Source: Acetobacterium woodii (GTDB lineage: Bacteria > Bacillota > Clostridia > Eubacteriales > Eubacteriaceae). From it: a stretch of 64,000 nucleotides of DNA. A model generated the notes under the pieces. That model was given only the letters and a program-made list of their open reading frames with translations, made no database searches and had not been told where the DNA came from. A program made the translations under genes and the position numbers. The DNA lies in NCBI GenBank assembly GCA_016213825.1, contig JACQZP010000026.1, positions 519,240 to 583,239 on the forward strand, read 5' to 3'. Below, in pieces: positions 45,885 to 54,653 of this stretch (positions are counted from its first letter, which is position 1; each line of letters opens with the position of its first letter).

Positions 45885-46730
45885 TTAAAATGCCATTAAC
45901 AAGCCTTTGTCGTTAGAATAATAAGTCGTTAACCCGTGCATCGGGAAAATATAGATTTCCTTGAGATCAAACCGTTTCTCCAGTAGATCTTTGAGGATTT
46001 CAGCCTGGCTGAGATTATTGCAGTGGGTGATGACCACCGGAAATTGGGGTTGGGTCTTAGCTTTCTCCTCGACCATATTGGCGAGACTGGAAAGTGCTTT
46101 TTTTATCCCTCTTGCTTTAGTCACCAGCTGGATTTCGCCCTTATCATCGGATCTGAAAATGGGCATAATCGAGAGTACGGAGGCTACGGCGCCAGCTACC
46201 CGGTTCATTCGTCCGCTTTTAACCAGGTTGGAAAGATCCTGCAGCAAAAACCGCAGGTTCAAGGTCTCAAGATAGAGGGTCAGCTTTTCAGTGATGGTTT
46301 CAAAATCCATATCACCGGCTTTAATCAGATCTCGCAATTTCATCACCATTAATATCATTACCGGCGAGGTTGAGAGGGTATCAAACAAACTTATTTTTAG
46401 GGAAGCGTCTTCTTCAAGGACCATGTTTTTGGCAACCCGGGCACTGTTATAGGTGCCACTTAAACCGGAAGTCATGGCAATCACATAGCTTTCTTTATTT
46501 TTTCGAAGCTCAGCTGCAAAATCCTCAGGGGATGGGCATGACGAAGAAGTTGCTGTTTTTTCAGCCTTCATGGCTGCGATCAGCTCTTTCGTATTCAGGG
46601 TTTCATCATCTATAAATTCATGATTGCCGACAATTATTTTTAAGGGTACAATTGAAAAATCAATACCGTCCTTCTCCAAAAAATTTTTAGGCAAATCACA
46701 TGAGCTATCACTGATAATTCGTGGTTTCAC
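45885..46730 (-). CDS. DegV family fatty-acid-binding protein
   Basis: A 281-residue DegV/FakB-type protein that presents a bound fatty acid to a FakA-like kinase. IISDSSCDLP at the N terminus, TSSSCPSPEDF, the MTSGLSGTYNSARVA signature, and NLVKSGRMNRVAGAVASVLSIMPIF are standard. The start is GTG with AGAGGA upstream. It lies on the minus strand behind a glycolipid glycosyltransferase-like gene, consistent with a membrane-lipid theme. No fakA is adjacent. Confidence 0.92.
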   Translation of the reverse strand: MKPRIISDSSCDLPKNFLEKDGIDFSIVPLKIIVGNHEFIDDETLNTKELIAAMKAEKTATSSSCPSPEDFAAELRKNKESYVIAMTSGLSGTYNSARVAKNMVLEEDASLKISLFDTLSTSPVMILMVMKLRDLIKAGDMDFETITEKLTLYLETLNLRFLLQDLSNLVKSGRMNRVAGAVASVLSIMPIFRSDDKGEIQLVTKARGIKKALSSLANMVEEKAKTQPQFPVVITHCNNLSQAEILKDLLEKRFDLKEIYIFPMHGLTTYYSNDKGLLMAF

Positions 46731-46868
46731 ATTAAATTCCTCTTTTCAATCGTTTATCTTTTTAAGATCTTTCTACACGCTTGCCGCACCAATTAACAGC
46801 CGCCTTATATTGATAATAAATAATAAGTAGATCGTAAACTAAATACTTTAAAAGATCTTTCGCTGTGT

Positions 46869-48005
46869 TTAAATTGATTCTGTCAGGTAAGGAATCGCTT
46901 CATGCAGATTCATTTGGTTCAAAACGTCCTGGGTAATCAAGGTGGTTGCATGACCATTATAGATTCGTCCAAGACTATTTTTAATCGAAAAACGTTTGAT
47001 TTCATTTTCTTTAAGTGCATCAATTGCCAGAATGAGTTCATTAAAGTTATTGGCAACGACTGCGGCACCCTGACGTTTAAACCATTGGGCATTTTCGCCT
47101 TCCTGGCCGGGGGTGGGGTTGTATAAAATTACCGGGATTTTTTTTGTGACAACTTCACTTAAGGTGATGCCACCGGGTTTGGTGACCATTAAATCACCAA
47201 CGGTGTAAAATTCGTGAATATCCGGGATAAAACCAAAAATTCGGGTATTATTCAAGTTTTCCATTTCAAGCTCGCGCTGGAGACTTTTGTTTTTCCCACA
47301 AATAACAATGGTCTGGAGATTGTCCATCTTGTCAGTCCGGCGGCAGATATCTTTAATATTTTTTAGAACCCCATAGGTTCCGGCAAAAATAATCAGAATT
47401 TTTTTATGGGGATCCAGATTGTACTTATTGATAATAGTATGACGATTTTCCTTGGCATAAAAAGCATCCCGGATAGGAATACCAGTTTTTAGAATTCGTT
47501 CGCTGGGAATTCCTTCACCGATCAAGGTTTCTTCAACGTTTTCACAGGCCACATAATAACGGTCGGTATCCTGGTGGATCCAGGGTTTAGGAATGCAAAA
47601 ATCTGTAACCACCGTAAAAAGCTTGATGTGTGGATAGTTTTCTTTTTTTAGAATCGATGAAATGGTATAACCGTAGGTGTTGATGATACAGTCCGGTTTA
47701 AACTCATTAACCATCTTTAATAAAGCCTTACTGGTGAAATTCCAGAGATTGTACATAAATTTTTTATGGGCATATTCTTCAACGTCATAATAAATGCGTT
47801 CGTAAAAACTACTCCCAATGGAGTAGGAAAGTAAATAAGATTTTTCAATCATTCGATTGAGGGTTGGATTGGTTTTATCAAATAAATCCTGCACTGAAAC
47901 GCGGTGCCCCCGAGCTTCAAAACTCTCCTTGAGGGTTTGGGCTACCATTTTATGGCCAGACCCGTGGGAACAAGTTAATATTAGTATTCTTTTTGGTTCT
48001 AACAT
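46869..48005 (-). CDS. GT28 glycosyltransferase, UgtP/MGDG-synthase-like
   Basis: A 378-residue glycosyltransferase of the MGDG synthase/UgtP type, which adds hexose from a UDP-sugar to diacylglycerol at the inner membrane face. The N-terminal SHGSGHKMVAQTLKESF is the acceptor-side signature. VVTDFCIPKPW, ADDRYYVACE-like DRYYVACENV, and donor-binding VTKPGGITLSEVVTKKIPVIL...PGQEGENA follow. ATG 48005 has AAAGGACGG upstream. The product may be a cell-envelope glycolipid or lipoteichoic acid anchor. Confidence 0.87.
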   Translation of the reverse strand: MLEPKRILILTCSHGSGHKMVAQTLKESFEARGHRVSVQDLFDKTNPTLNRMIEKSYLLSYSIGSSFYERIYYDVEEYAHKKFMYNLWNFTSKALLKMVNEFKPDCIINTYGYTISSILKKENYPHIKLFTVVTDFCIPKPWIHQDTDRYYVACENVEETLIGEGIPSERILKTGIPIRDAFYAKENRHTIINKYNLDPHKKILIIFAGTYGVLKNIKDICRRTDKMDNLQTIVICGKNKSLQRELEMENLNNTRIFGFIPDIHEFYTVGDLMVTKPGGITLSEVVTKKIPVILYNPTPGQEGENAQWFKRQGAAVVANNFNELILAIDALKENEIKRFSIKNSLGRIYNGHATTLITQDVLNQMNLHEAIPYLTESI

Positions 48006-48103
48006 GGTAATCCGTCCTTTCCTGAGATTTTTGCACAAATCTCCAAATAACTTCATACCATTAGTTTAGTCAGAAATGATTAGATTTCCATTAGAAAAAA
48101 GTT

Positions 48104-48140
48104 AATGACTAACAATTGCAGGGATGAATTGTTAGTCATT
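48104..48140. terminator. Stem-loop terminator between the PP2C and GT28 genes
   Basis: The 13-base arms AATGACTAACAAT and ATTGTTAGTCATT are perfect. On the minus strand a TTTTTT run follows shortly after, so it probably terminates the phosphatase gene. Confidence 0.75.
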
Positions 48141-48202
48141 TTGATACATTTTAAGCAAGAAATAAAGAAATTTTCTGGCATGAGGATACTTTTTCAATTA
48201 AG

Positions 48203-48985
48203 TTACTCATCAACCTCAATACCTAAAATACAAATATCATCCGAAGGAGCCTGATCACCTTTGAAATCAATGCAGGCATCAATGATGTGGGCACCAATTA
48301 GATTAATCGGCAAATCAAAATTATTTTTGACTACTGAGACTACCCGCTCCATTGAAAAATCTTCCCGATCCGGGTTCTTGGCATCGACCAGACCGTCGGT
48401 AAAGAGCAATAATTTATCGCCTTTAGAAAAATTAATTCGCATATCAAAATAGTGCATAGTTTTCATAAACTGCTGTAAACCCAGCATCGGCAGGTTGGGC
48501 TTGAGCATTTCAATCGTATGATTGGATTTCATAAGAATTGCATCTGGATGACCGGCGTTAGCAAAATATAAGACGCCGTCTTTGGGGTCTAGAACCAGGG
48601 CAATGGCAGTAAAAAAAGTATTGTCCATTTGTTGACTGATATCGGACTCAATCTGTTTCAGGACTAAGCTGGGGGATTGGTTAATCCGACTGTCCTTCAT
48701 CGTATAGGAATAACTCAGTTTAATCATACTGGTAATCATCGCAGCATCAATGCCGTGGCCGGTTGCGTCAGCGATTAAAAGACTGATTTTGCCATTGTCC
48801 ATAAAATGAAAATCATAAAAATCGCCGCCGACTTTTCGAAAAGGCCTCAAATAGCTATAAAAATGGTAATTGTCTGACACAAAGGAACCAGGGGAAGGTA
48901 TAATCTTACGCTGAAGGTTCTGGGCGAATTCTAATTGTTTGTCGAAAAGGGATACCAGGGACTCGTAATGATCTGAACTATTCAA
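48203..48985 (-). CDS. PP2C-type (SpoIIE/RsbU-like) serine phosphatase
   Basis: A 260-residue Mn/Mg-dependent protein phosphatase of the SpoIIE/RsbU class, which typically dephosphorylates an anti-sigma-factor antagonist. The first 30 residues are a helical linker (SLFDKQLEFAQNLQRKIIP). The catalytic core shows RKVGGDFYDF, LLIADATGHGIDAAM, FANAGHPDAIL, LLLFTDGLVDAKN and SDDICILGI, giving the metal aspartates. There is no sensor domain, so it is likely regulated by a binding partner. The start is TTG with AGGAGG seven bases upstream. No anti-sigma or STAS gene is adjacent. Confidence 0.9.
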   Translation of the reverse strand: MNSSDHYESLVSLFDKQLEFAQNLQRKIIPSPGSFVSDNYHFYSYLRPFRKVGGDFYDFHFMDNGKISLLIADATGHGIDAAMITSMIKLSYSYTMKDSRINQSPSLVLKQIESDISQQMDNTFFTAIALVLDPKDGVLYFANAGHPDAILMKSNHTIEMLKPNLPMLGLQQFMKTMHYFDMRINFSKGDKLLLFTDGLVDAKNPDREDFSMERVVSVVKNNFDLPINLIGAHIIDACIDFKGDQAPSDDICILGIEVDE

Positions 48986-49064
48986 ACGGTGACCTCCTTT
49001 AGGTTTATTTTGTTTATTATAACATATTATTTTTGACTTGAGCGGCTGATTTCTTTAAAAATGA

Positions 49065-49093
49065 TTGAAATTATTGATACTTACCCTTATAAT
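49065..49093 (+). promoter_or_regulatory. Promoter of the small P-loop gene
   Basis: TTGAAA and TATAAT are separated by 17 bases, 31 bases before the start codon. Confidence 0.75.
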
Positions 49094-49124
49094 GAACTTA
49101 TCAATATGAAATGAGGTGTCTAAA

Positions 49125-49535
49125 ATGATTGAATTTGTATACGGTTCAAAAGGAAGCGGCAAAACAAAAAAAATGATTGACATGGCAAACACTGCACTGG
49201 AGACCTGTGAAGGGGATATCATTTTTCTTAATGACAGAGACAAATATCGAGTAAAAGTAGATACTAAAATCAGATTCACAAACCTGGAGGAGTTTGGCAT
49301 CACTGGATCAGATCAACTTTTTGGCTTTATTAGCGGGGTAATTGCAGAGAATTATGATGTAAAAATTGTTTTTATTGATAACACTTTAAGACTGATTGAT
49401 TATCAAAAACCAGAAGACATTTGCAAAATCGTCGAAAAAATCCAACAGATTAACGAAAAACATGATATAAAATTCGTTCTCAGTTTAAGTTGTGAAAAAG
49501 AAGAACTGCCAGAATGTGTCACCAAATTAATATAA
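49125..49535 (+). CDS. Small uncharacterised P-loop ATPase-like protein
   Basis: A 136-residue soluble protein starting MIEFVYGSKGSGKTKKMIDM, with a clear Walker A (GSKGSGKT, Lys13). A candidate Walker B is KIVFIDNTLRLID. No further domain fits. Similar small proteins in Firmicutes are sometimes labelled as PilT-like, but no pilus function is supported. It looks like the core of a nucleotide-binding switch. ATG 49125 has GAGGTG upstream; a GTG at 49116 lies inside that ribosome site. It has its own promoter and a downstream stem-loop. Confidence 0.7.
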   Translation: MIEFVYGSKGSGKTKKMIDMANTALETCEGDIIFLNDRDKYRVKVDTKIRFTNLEEFGITGSDQLFGFISGVIAENYDVKIVFIDNTLRLIDYQKPEDICKIVEKIQQINEKHDIKFVLSLSCEKEELPECVTKLI

Positions 49536-49543
49536 ATGTTTCA

Positions 49544-49577
49544 GACGAACCTGATTAGTAATAAAAGGGTTCGTCTA
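49544..49577 (+). terminator. Stem-loop after the small P-loop gene
   Basis: AGACGAACC and GGTTCGTCT pair around 16 bases. Only a weak U-rich tail (ATTTAAT) follows, so termination may be partial. Confidence 0.6.
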
Positions 49578-49606
49578 TTTAATCTTATTAAGGAAAATTA
49601 AAAATA

Positions 49607-50542
49607 ATGACAAACAATCCATACACTATTTATTCGGTTTGGTTAAAAGAACGTTATGGCGAAAAAGTCTATAAAATTCCGGTTAATATTCCAGTGACCT
49701 GTCCCAACCGTGATGGTGTAAAAGGGCGCGGGGGCTGCATATATTGCGGCGAAAAAGGCGGTGGCAATGAGACCCTGTCAGATCAGTTACCGGTTTCCGT
49801 CCAGATCGAAAGAAATATTGCTTATATCGGCAAACGCTATAATGCAAAGAAATTTATTCCTTATTTCCAGAGCTTCTCAAACACCTATTGTGAATTCAGC
49901 GATTTTAAAAAATGGATTCAGGAATCAATCCGACCCGATGTGGTGGAAATCTCCATCTCAACCAGACCCGATTGCATCACCGATGAACAGCTAAAGTATT
50001 TGGAAGTGATTAAAAAAGAACACGCGATTGAAGTGACCATCGAACTGGGATTACAAAGTGTCAACGACAAAACCCTGACGATCATTAACCGGGGACATAC
50101 CCTGGCTGATTACGAGGAAGCTATGGATCGCATCAAGCAGGCCCATCTTCTGACCTGCACCCATATGATCCTGGATTTGCCTTGGGATGCGGAAGAAGAC
50201 GTTATCAATGGCGCAAAAGTTGTTTCCCAAAAAGGAACGGATTTTGTGAAATGCCATAGTTTATACATTGAAAAAAATACCGTTTTAAAACAATGGTATG
50301 ATCAAAAAAAACTGACGCTTTTGACAAAGGATGATTACATTACCAGGGCCATATTATTTTTGGAGTATTTAGCCCCGGAGATTGTGATTCAGCGACTGAT
50401 TGGTCGAGTTCCGAAAGAAGATAGCGTTATTACCAACTGGAACACCAGCTGGTGGAAAATCAAAGATGAGCTTGACGCTCGCATGAAGCAAGAAAATAAT
50501 TACCAGGGAAGAAAATTCGCTGGGATGAATAATAAGAGGTAG
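49607..50542 (+). CDS. Radical SAM protein, TIGR01212 (YhcC) family
   Basis: A 311-residue radical SAM enzyme of unknown reaction. The iron-sulfur motif is VTCPNRDGVKGRGGCIYCGE, with the first cysteine spaced further from the CxxC pair than in the CxxxCxxC canon, as is typical for YhcC/TIGR01212. EISISTRPDCI and VTIELGLQSVNDKTLTIINRGH follow the Elp3-like pattern. The ribosome site AAGGAA precedes ATG. It precedes the relQ-like gene by five bases. Confidence 0.9.
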   Translation: MTNNPYTIYSVWLKERYGEKVYKIPVNIPVTCPNRDGVKGRGGCIYCGEKGGGNETLSDQLPVSVQIERNIAYIGKRYNAKKFIPYFQSFSNTYCEFSDFKKWIQESIRPDVVEISISTRPDCITDEQLKYLEVIKKEHAIEVTIELGLQSVNDKTLTIINRGHTLADYEEAMDRIKQAHLLTCTHMILDLPWDAEEDVINGAKVVSQKGTDFVKCHSLYIEKNTVLKQWYDQKKLTLLTKDDYITRAILFLEYLAPEIVIQRLIGRVPKEDSVITNWNTSWWKIKDELDARMKQENNYQGRKFAGMNNKR

Positions 50543-50547
50543 TCACC

Positions 50548-51351
50548 TTGGGAACAAAATATTGGCAGGAATTTCTCATCCCCTATTATCAGGCAGTTGA
50601 TGAGATCGTCTTAAAATTTACTAGTTTAAAAGAACAATATGAAAAAATCGGAGAATATTCTCCAATTGAATCTGTTTATGGCCGGGTTAAGAGTGTGGCC
50701 AGTATTTTAGAAAAAATACATAACTATGGGGTTGATATTGAATCATTGGAAGAGACCATCCAGGATATCGCCGGGATCCGAATTATGTGTCAGTTTGAAG
50801 ACGATATTTATGAAGTCGTCGATCTGATCAAAAAAAGAGCCAATTGCGACATGGAAATCGTTAAGGTAAAGGATTATCTCAGTGCCGCGAAGGCCAGTGG
50901 TTATAAAAGCTATCACTTGATTATTCGATACCCGGTTTTTTCGGTATCCGGACATCAGTCCATCTTAGTGGAAATCCAAATTCGGACCTTGGCGATGAAT
51001 TTCTGGTCGATCATTGAACATTCCTTAAATTATAAATACAAGGAAAATATCCCGGAAGATATTAAACGAAGACTGGTTAATGCCGCCAATGCGGTTAATG
51101 ATGTCGATCGGGAAATGTCATCAATCCGGGAGGAAATCCAAAATGCCCAACGGCTCTTTGGGCTTAAATCAAGTTCAGTTACCAGTATTCTTGATAATAT
51201 CGGGTACTTGTACAAACTGAACCAGGGGGATAAAGCCTCCCACTATGAAAAGATCTTTGACGATCTTTTTGCCCAGGAAGACATTATTCAGCTGATCTTA
51301 CTGCGAAAAGAACTGGAATCAGAAGTGAATAAGATTGAAGCGGAAGTTTAA
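50548..51351 (+). CDS. relQ: Small alarmone synthetase (RelQ/YjbM-like GTP pyrophosphokinase)
   Basis: A single-domain RelA/SpoT synthetase of 267 residues making (p)ppGpp without the hydrolase or regulatory domains. GRVKSVASILEKI, DIAGIRIMCQFEDDIYEVV, AAKASGYKSYHLIIRYP and LVEIQIRTLAMNFWSIIEHSLNYKYK are the synthetase motifs. A C-terminal helical extension is present. The start is TTG with AGAGGT upstream, five bases after the radical SAM gene, so co-transcription is likely. RelQ is preferred to RelP on sequence impression only. Confidence 0.87.
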   Translation: MGTKYWQEFLIPYYQAVDEIVLKFTSLKEQYEKIGEYSPIESVYGRVKSVASILEKIHNYGVDIESLEETIQDIAGIRIMCQFEDDIYEVVDLIKKRANCDMEIVKVKDYLSAAKASGYKSYHLIIRYPVFSVSGHQSILVEIQIRTLAMNFWSIIEHSLNYKYKENIPEDIKRRLVNAANAVNDVDREMSSIREEIQNAQRLFGLKSSSVTSILDNIGYLYKLNQGDKASHYEKIFDDLFAQEDIIQLILLRKELESEVNKIEAEV

Positions 51352-51368
51352 GAAAGTTAAAAACATGT

Positions 51369-51396
51369 TTGTGTTAAAAGGACAATATGTTATAAT
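51369..51396 (+). promoter_or_regulatory. Promoter of yebC
   Basis: TTGTGT and TATAAT are separated by 16 bases, 37 bases upstream of the yebC ATG. Confidence 0.7.
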
Positions 51397-51433
51397 ATCA
51401 AATTGTAAATTATAAAAATCAAGGAGGTTGTCG

Positions 51434-52171
51434 ATGTCTGGACATTCAAAATGGTCGACTATTAAACACAAAAAAGGAAAAGCAGATGCGAAACGCGGTC
51501 AAATCTTTACCAAGTTAGCAAAATATATTGCGGTTGCATCCCGGGAGGGTGGCAGCGATCCGGAAATGAATGCAAAACTGAAAGAAGCCATTGTCAAAGC
51601 GAAGGCTGCTAATATGCCAAACGATAATATCGATCGGGCGGTAAAAAAAGGTGCCGGCGAGTTACAGGGCAGCGTTTATGAAGAAATCACCTATGAAGGA
51701 TACGGACCAGGTGGTGTTGCGGTGATTATTGAAACCCTGACCGATAATAAAAACCGAACCGCCGGAGATGTCCGCCACGCCTTAGATAAAAATGGCGGAA
51801 ACCTGGGAACCAGCGGCTGTGTAGGCTTTTTATTTACTAAAAAAGGTCAAATCCTGATCGAAAAAACGGATGATATTGATGAAGAAGCCCTGATGATGAT
51901 AGCTCTGGATGCCGGCGCGGAAGATGTTGAAACTGTCGATGAAGGCTACGAAATCAGTACCGAACCGGCGGATTTTGGGGCGGTTTGTGAGGCTCTGAAA
52001 AAAGAAGGTTACGAACTGGCCTCGGCCGAAATTGCGATGATCCCGGCTACTGAAGTGGAACTGACAGATGCCACCGAAATCAAAAAAATGTTAAAAATGA
52101 TTGATATGTTCGATGATAATGAAGATGTTCAGGCAGTGTGGCATAACTGGACTGGTGAGGATGATGAATAA
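51434..52171 (+). CDS. yebC: YebC/PmpR family protein
   Basis: A 245-residue member of the YebC/TACO1 family, linked to transcription regulation and, more recently, to translation of proline-rich stretches. It begins [31 protein letters not shown], with [28 protein letters not shown] and [19 protein letters not shown], all diagnostic. ATG 51434 has AAGGAGG upstream. It overlaps the next gene's start. Confidence 0.95.
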   Translation: MSGHSKWSTIKHKKGKADAKRGQIFTKLAKYIAVASREGGSDPEMNAKLKEAIVKAKAANMPNDNIDRAVKKGAGELQGSVYEEITYEGYGPGGVAVIIETLTDNKNRTAGDVRHALDKNGGNLGTSGCVGFLFTKKGQILIEKTDDIDEEALMMIALDAGAEDVETVDEGYEISTEPADFGAVCEALKKEGYELASAEIAMIPATEVELTDATEIKKMLKMIDMFDDNEDVQAVWHNWTGEDDE

Positions 52172-52847
52172 ACAAAGCGTTTTTAAACGATTTAAAGATG
52201 TTGTGCTTTACATTGTTTTTACTGTTTTTCTTATTTTTCTAACCTCGTCCTTTGTTATCGAAGATGTTTACTCGGCGGCCGATCAGCTGTCTATGGAAGA
52301 AAAGGGTATTTCTGATGTTTACTCGATTGCTATTGGCATGGAACCGGCTAACTTAACGATTAACGCTGGCGCTTCCACTGATGATAATAAAACGACGGAA
52401 ATCAAAACCGATGATGGGACGACCATTGTCATTACCGAATATTCTCTTGGTGATACCAACGATGAGATTCTTGAATATCAGCAAATTTTATATTCACTGG
52501 GATTTTTAATCAGTCAACCGTCAAATCAGATTACTGAGGAAGTCCAAACGGCCATTAAAACCTATCAGGCAATGAAAGGTTTGGAGCAAACCGGAAAATT
52601 GGATCGTTCGACGATTATTTCACTAGTCGCTGAAGATATAAAATTTGAAAAAGGCGATAGTGGTAAGGTGTTACAAACCTATCAGCAAATTCTTGTCGCT
52701 CAAAAATATCTGGCTGCTGAATCAGCAACGGGGACTTTTGATGATGCAACGGTGACCGCTGTGAAAGCGTTCCAAAAAGCAAACGGTTTGACCGAAACAG
52801 GGAAAATCGATGCGAAAACAATCAAAGCACTGGATGCCCTAAGATAA
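52161..52847 (+). CDS. Membrane-anchored protein with two peptidoglycan-binding repeats
   Basis: A 228-residue protein. A membrane helix (about 17-37, [20 protein letters not shown]) is followed by a Ser/Thr/Asp-rich extracellular linker and then two PG_binding_1 repeats: [12 protein letters not shown]...[18 protein letters not shown], and [12 protein letters not shown]...[18 protein letters not shown]. No catalytic domain is present, so it is probably a wall-anchoring or scaffold protein. Its start overlaps the end of yebC (ATG 52161 or 52164; the ribosome site GGTGAGG is close to both), suggesting translational coupling. Confidence 0.8.
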   Translation: MMNKQSVFKRFKDVVLYIVFTVFLIFLTSSFVIEDVYSAADQLSMEEKGISDVYSIAIGMEPANLTINAGASTDDNKTTEIKTDDGTTIVITEYSLGDTNDEILEYQQILYSLGFLISQPSNQITEEVQTAIKTYQAMKGLEQTGKLDRSTIISLVAEDIKFEKGDSGKVLQTYQQILVAQKYLAAESATGTFDDATVTAVKAFQKANGLTETGKIDAKTIKALDALR

Positions 52848-52897
52848 GATTTATGCTGTAATTGTTCTTGAATACTTAAACTTAATAACTCGTATGC

Positions 52898-52930
52898 AAA
52901 GCCGTCAGATATTATGGCGGCTTTATTATT
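52898..52930 (+). terminator. Terminator after the peptidoglycan-binding gene
   Basis: AAAGCCG and CGGCTTT arms enclose a 13-base loop and are followed by ATTATTCTT. The U-run is imperfect. Confidence 0.65.
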
Positions 52931-52937
52931 CTTATGG

Positions 52938-52965
52938 TTTACAAAATATTTCTATTTGATATAAT
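52938..52965 (+). promoter_or_regulatory. Promoter of nnr
   Basis: TTTACA and TATAAT are separated by 16 bases, 51 bases before the nnr start. Confidence 0.65.
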
Positions 52966-53016
52966 GACAAAAGAATCAGATAGATTTATTTTCATATGTG
53001 GGAAAAGAGGAAAGAA

Positions 53017-54510
53017 ATGAAAGTTGTCACACCAAAAGAAATGGCTGTTATAGATCGCCATGCGATTGAGGCCGGCACACCCAGTCTTGAACTAATGGAA
53101 CGAGCTGGCCAAGCATGTGCAGAAATCATAAAGGAGAGCCTCGACGAAAAATCGCAGATTATTATTCTTTGTGGACCCGGTAATAATGGTGGGGATGGTC
53201 TGGTCGTTGGTCGGTTATTGTCTGAAGCAGGGTATATCGTTCATCTTTTCTTAACTGAAGCTGAAACAAAATTATCAGATGATAATCTCAGTAATCTAAA
53301 GAAACTCCAAGAACAAAACATTGCCGTTCGGGTCTTGTCAAGTGCATCGGATTTTGAAGATTTAAATTTAAATATAAAAGAGGCAACCCATATTATTGAT
53401 GCGATATTTGGAACCGGGTTAGTAGAAAAAGATTTCCCGGAAAATTATCATCGTATTTTTGATATGGTTAATCAAAGTGAAAAAACCATTATTGCCATTG
53501 ATATTCCATCTGGTTTGCGGGGCGATGTTGGACTTCATGTCGGAAATGCTATTTTTGCTGATCAGACCATTGTTATTCAAACCTATAAAACGGGCTGCTT
53601 ACTCAATGATGGACCAGATTATACAGGCGATACGGTTCTGGTTGATATTGGTATTGATGAAAACAGCATCCCCAATGAAAAATATTATACACAGGAAACA
53701 GACTTGAAATTTCCTAAGAAACGCAAGAAAAATACCCATAAATATGATTACGGTTCGGTGGTTGTGATTGCCGGTTCTAAGGGCATGAGCGGAGCCGGGA
53801 TATTGTCAATTGAAGGGGCTTTAAAAAGCGGGGGTGGATTAGTTACCTGTTACGTTCCTCATGACATTTACATTCCAGTTGTTGCTCGCGCACCGGCGGA
53901 AGCGTTAATCAAAACTTATGATTGTAATATTACTTCGGATGATATCAAAAACGACCGCAAAAAAGTTATTCTGATTGGACCGGGAATTGGTCGGGCAAAG
54001 AATTATAGCTTTATCCTGGAGCATTTATTAGAAGGCAGTCTGCCGGTAGTTATTGATGCCGATGGCATTCACCATTTGGCGGTAGTGGTCGATTCGCTGA
54101 AAGAATCAAAAACGCCGGTTGTCATCACACCTCATTTTGCCGAGTTTTCCAAATTGATTGATGTACCAAGAGAGGATATTTTAAAAGATCCGATCGGATA
54201 TGGGCAAAAATTTGCCATGGAGTATCAGGTTGTCGTGGTATTAAAAGGTTATCGAACGATGATTTTTGGGACCAACGGTGAAATCTGGTTTAATTCCACT
54301 GGAAATCCCGGGATGGCAACCGGAGGCAGCGGTGATGTGCTGGCGGGAATGATTGCCGGGATTGCCGGACAGAATGTCGATTTATTTGAAGCCGCCCGAG
54401 CGGGTGTTTATTATCATGGCAAAGCCGGGGATTATTATGCCGAACATTTTGGACAAAGTACGCTGACAGCGCATAGTATTATCGAATCATTAAAATACGT
54501 TTTAAAATAG
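53017..54510 (+). CDS. nnr: Bifunctional NAD(P)H-hydrate epimerase / ADP-dependent dehydratase
   Basis: Repairs hydrated NAD(P)H (metabolite damage control). It has 497 residues. The N-terminal epimerase domain (about 1-215) shows RHAIEAGTPSLELMERAG and LCGPGNNGGDGLVVGRLL. The C-terminal kinase-like dehydratase domain shows AGSKGMSGAGILSIEGALKSGGG, LIGPGIGR, and GNPGMATGGSGDVLAGMIAG, the nucleotide-binding signature. ATG 53017 has GAGGAAAG upstream; frame extension to 52996 lacks one. Fusion of the two activities is usual in bacteria. Confidence 0.95.
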   Translation: MKVVTPKEMAVIDRHAIEAGTPSLELMERAGQACAEIIKESLDEKSQIIILCGPGNNGGDGLVVGRLLSEAGYIVHLFLTEAETKLSDDNLSNLKKLQEQNIAVRVLSSASDFEDLNLNIKEATHIIDAIFGTGLVEKDFPENYHRIFDMVNQSEKTIIAIDIPSGLRGDVGLHVGNAIFADQTIVIQTYKTGCLLNDGPDYTGDTVLVDIGIDENSIPNEKYYTQETDLKFPKKRKKNTHKYDYGSVVVIAGSKGMSGAGILSIEGALKSGGGLVTCYVPHDIYIPVVARAPAEALIKTYDCNITSDDIKNDRKKVILIGPGIGRAKNYSFILEHLLEGSLPVVIDADGIHHLAVVVDSLKESKTPVVITPHFAEFSKLIDVPREDILKDPIGYGQKFAMEYQVVVVLKGYRTMIFGTNGEIWFNSTGNPGMATGGSGDVLAGMIAGIAGQNVDLFEAARAGVYYHGKAGDYYAEHFGQSTLTAHSIIESLKYVLK

Positions 54511-54520
54511 TTTTCAGACG

Positions 54521-54550
54521 AAAAATCCTGCTAAAGCCAGGATTTTTTGC
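54521..54550 (+). terminator. Terminator after nnr
   Basis: AAAATCCTG and CAGGATTTT pair around CTAAAGC and are followed by T residues. Confidence 0.88.
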
Positions 54551-54558
54551 TGTTTATT

Positions 54559-54586
54559 TTGAGTTTTAAGCTTTTTAGGTTATAAT
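54559..54586 (+). promoter_or_regulatory. Promoter of the cation efflux gene
   Basis: TTGAGT and TATAAT are separated by 16 bases, 67 bases before the GTG start. Confidence 0.65.
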
Positions 54587-54653
54587 TAATAGATATTCCA
54601 GTTTTTGGAACAATGGTAGCATGAGCTTATCATTCTGAGAGAGGTATGCGATT

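Noticed and set aside
49125..49535. PilT twitching-motility ATPase
   Set aside because: It is only 136 residues, has no Asp/His box motifs of PilT and no pilus genes nearby.
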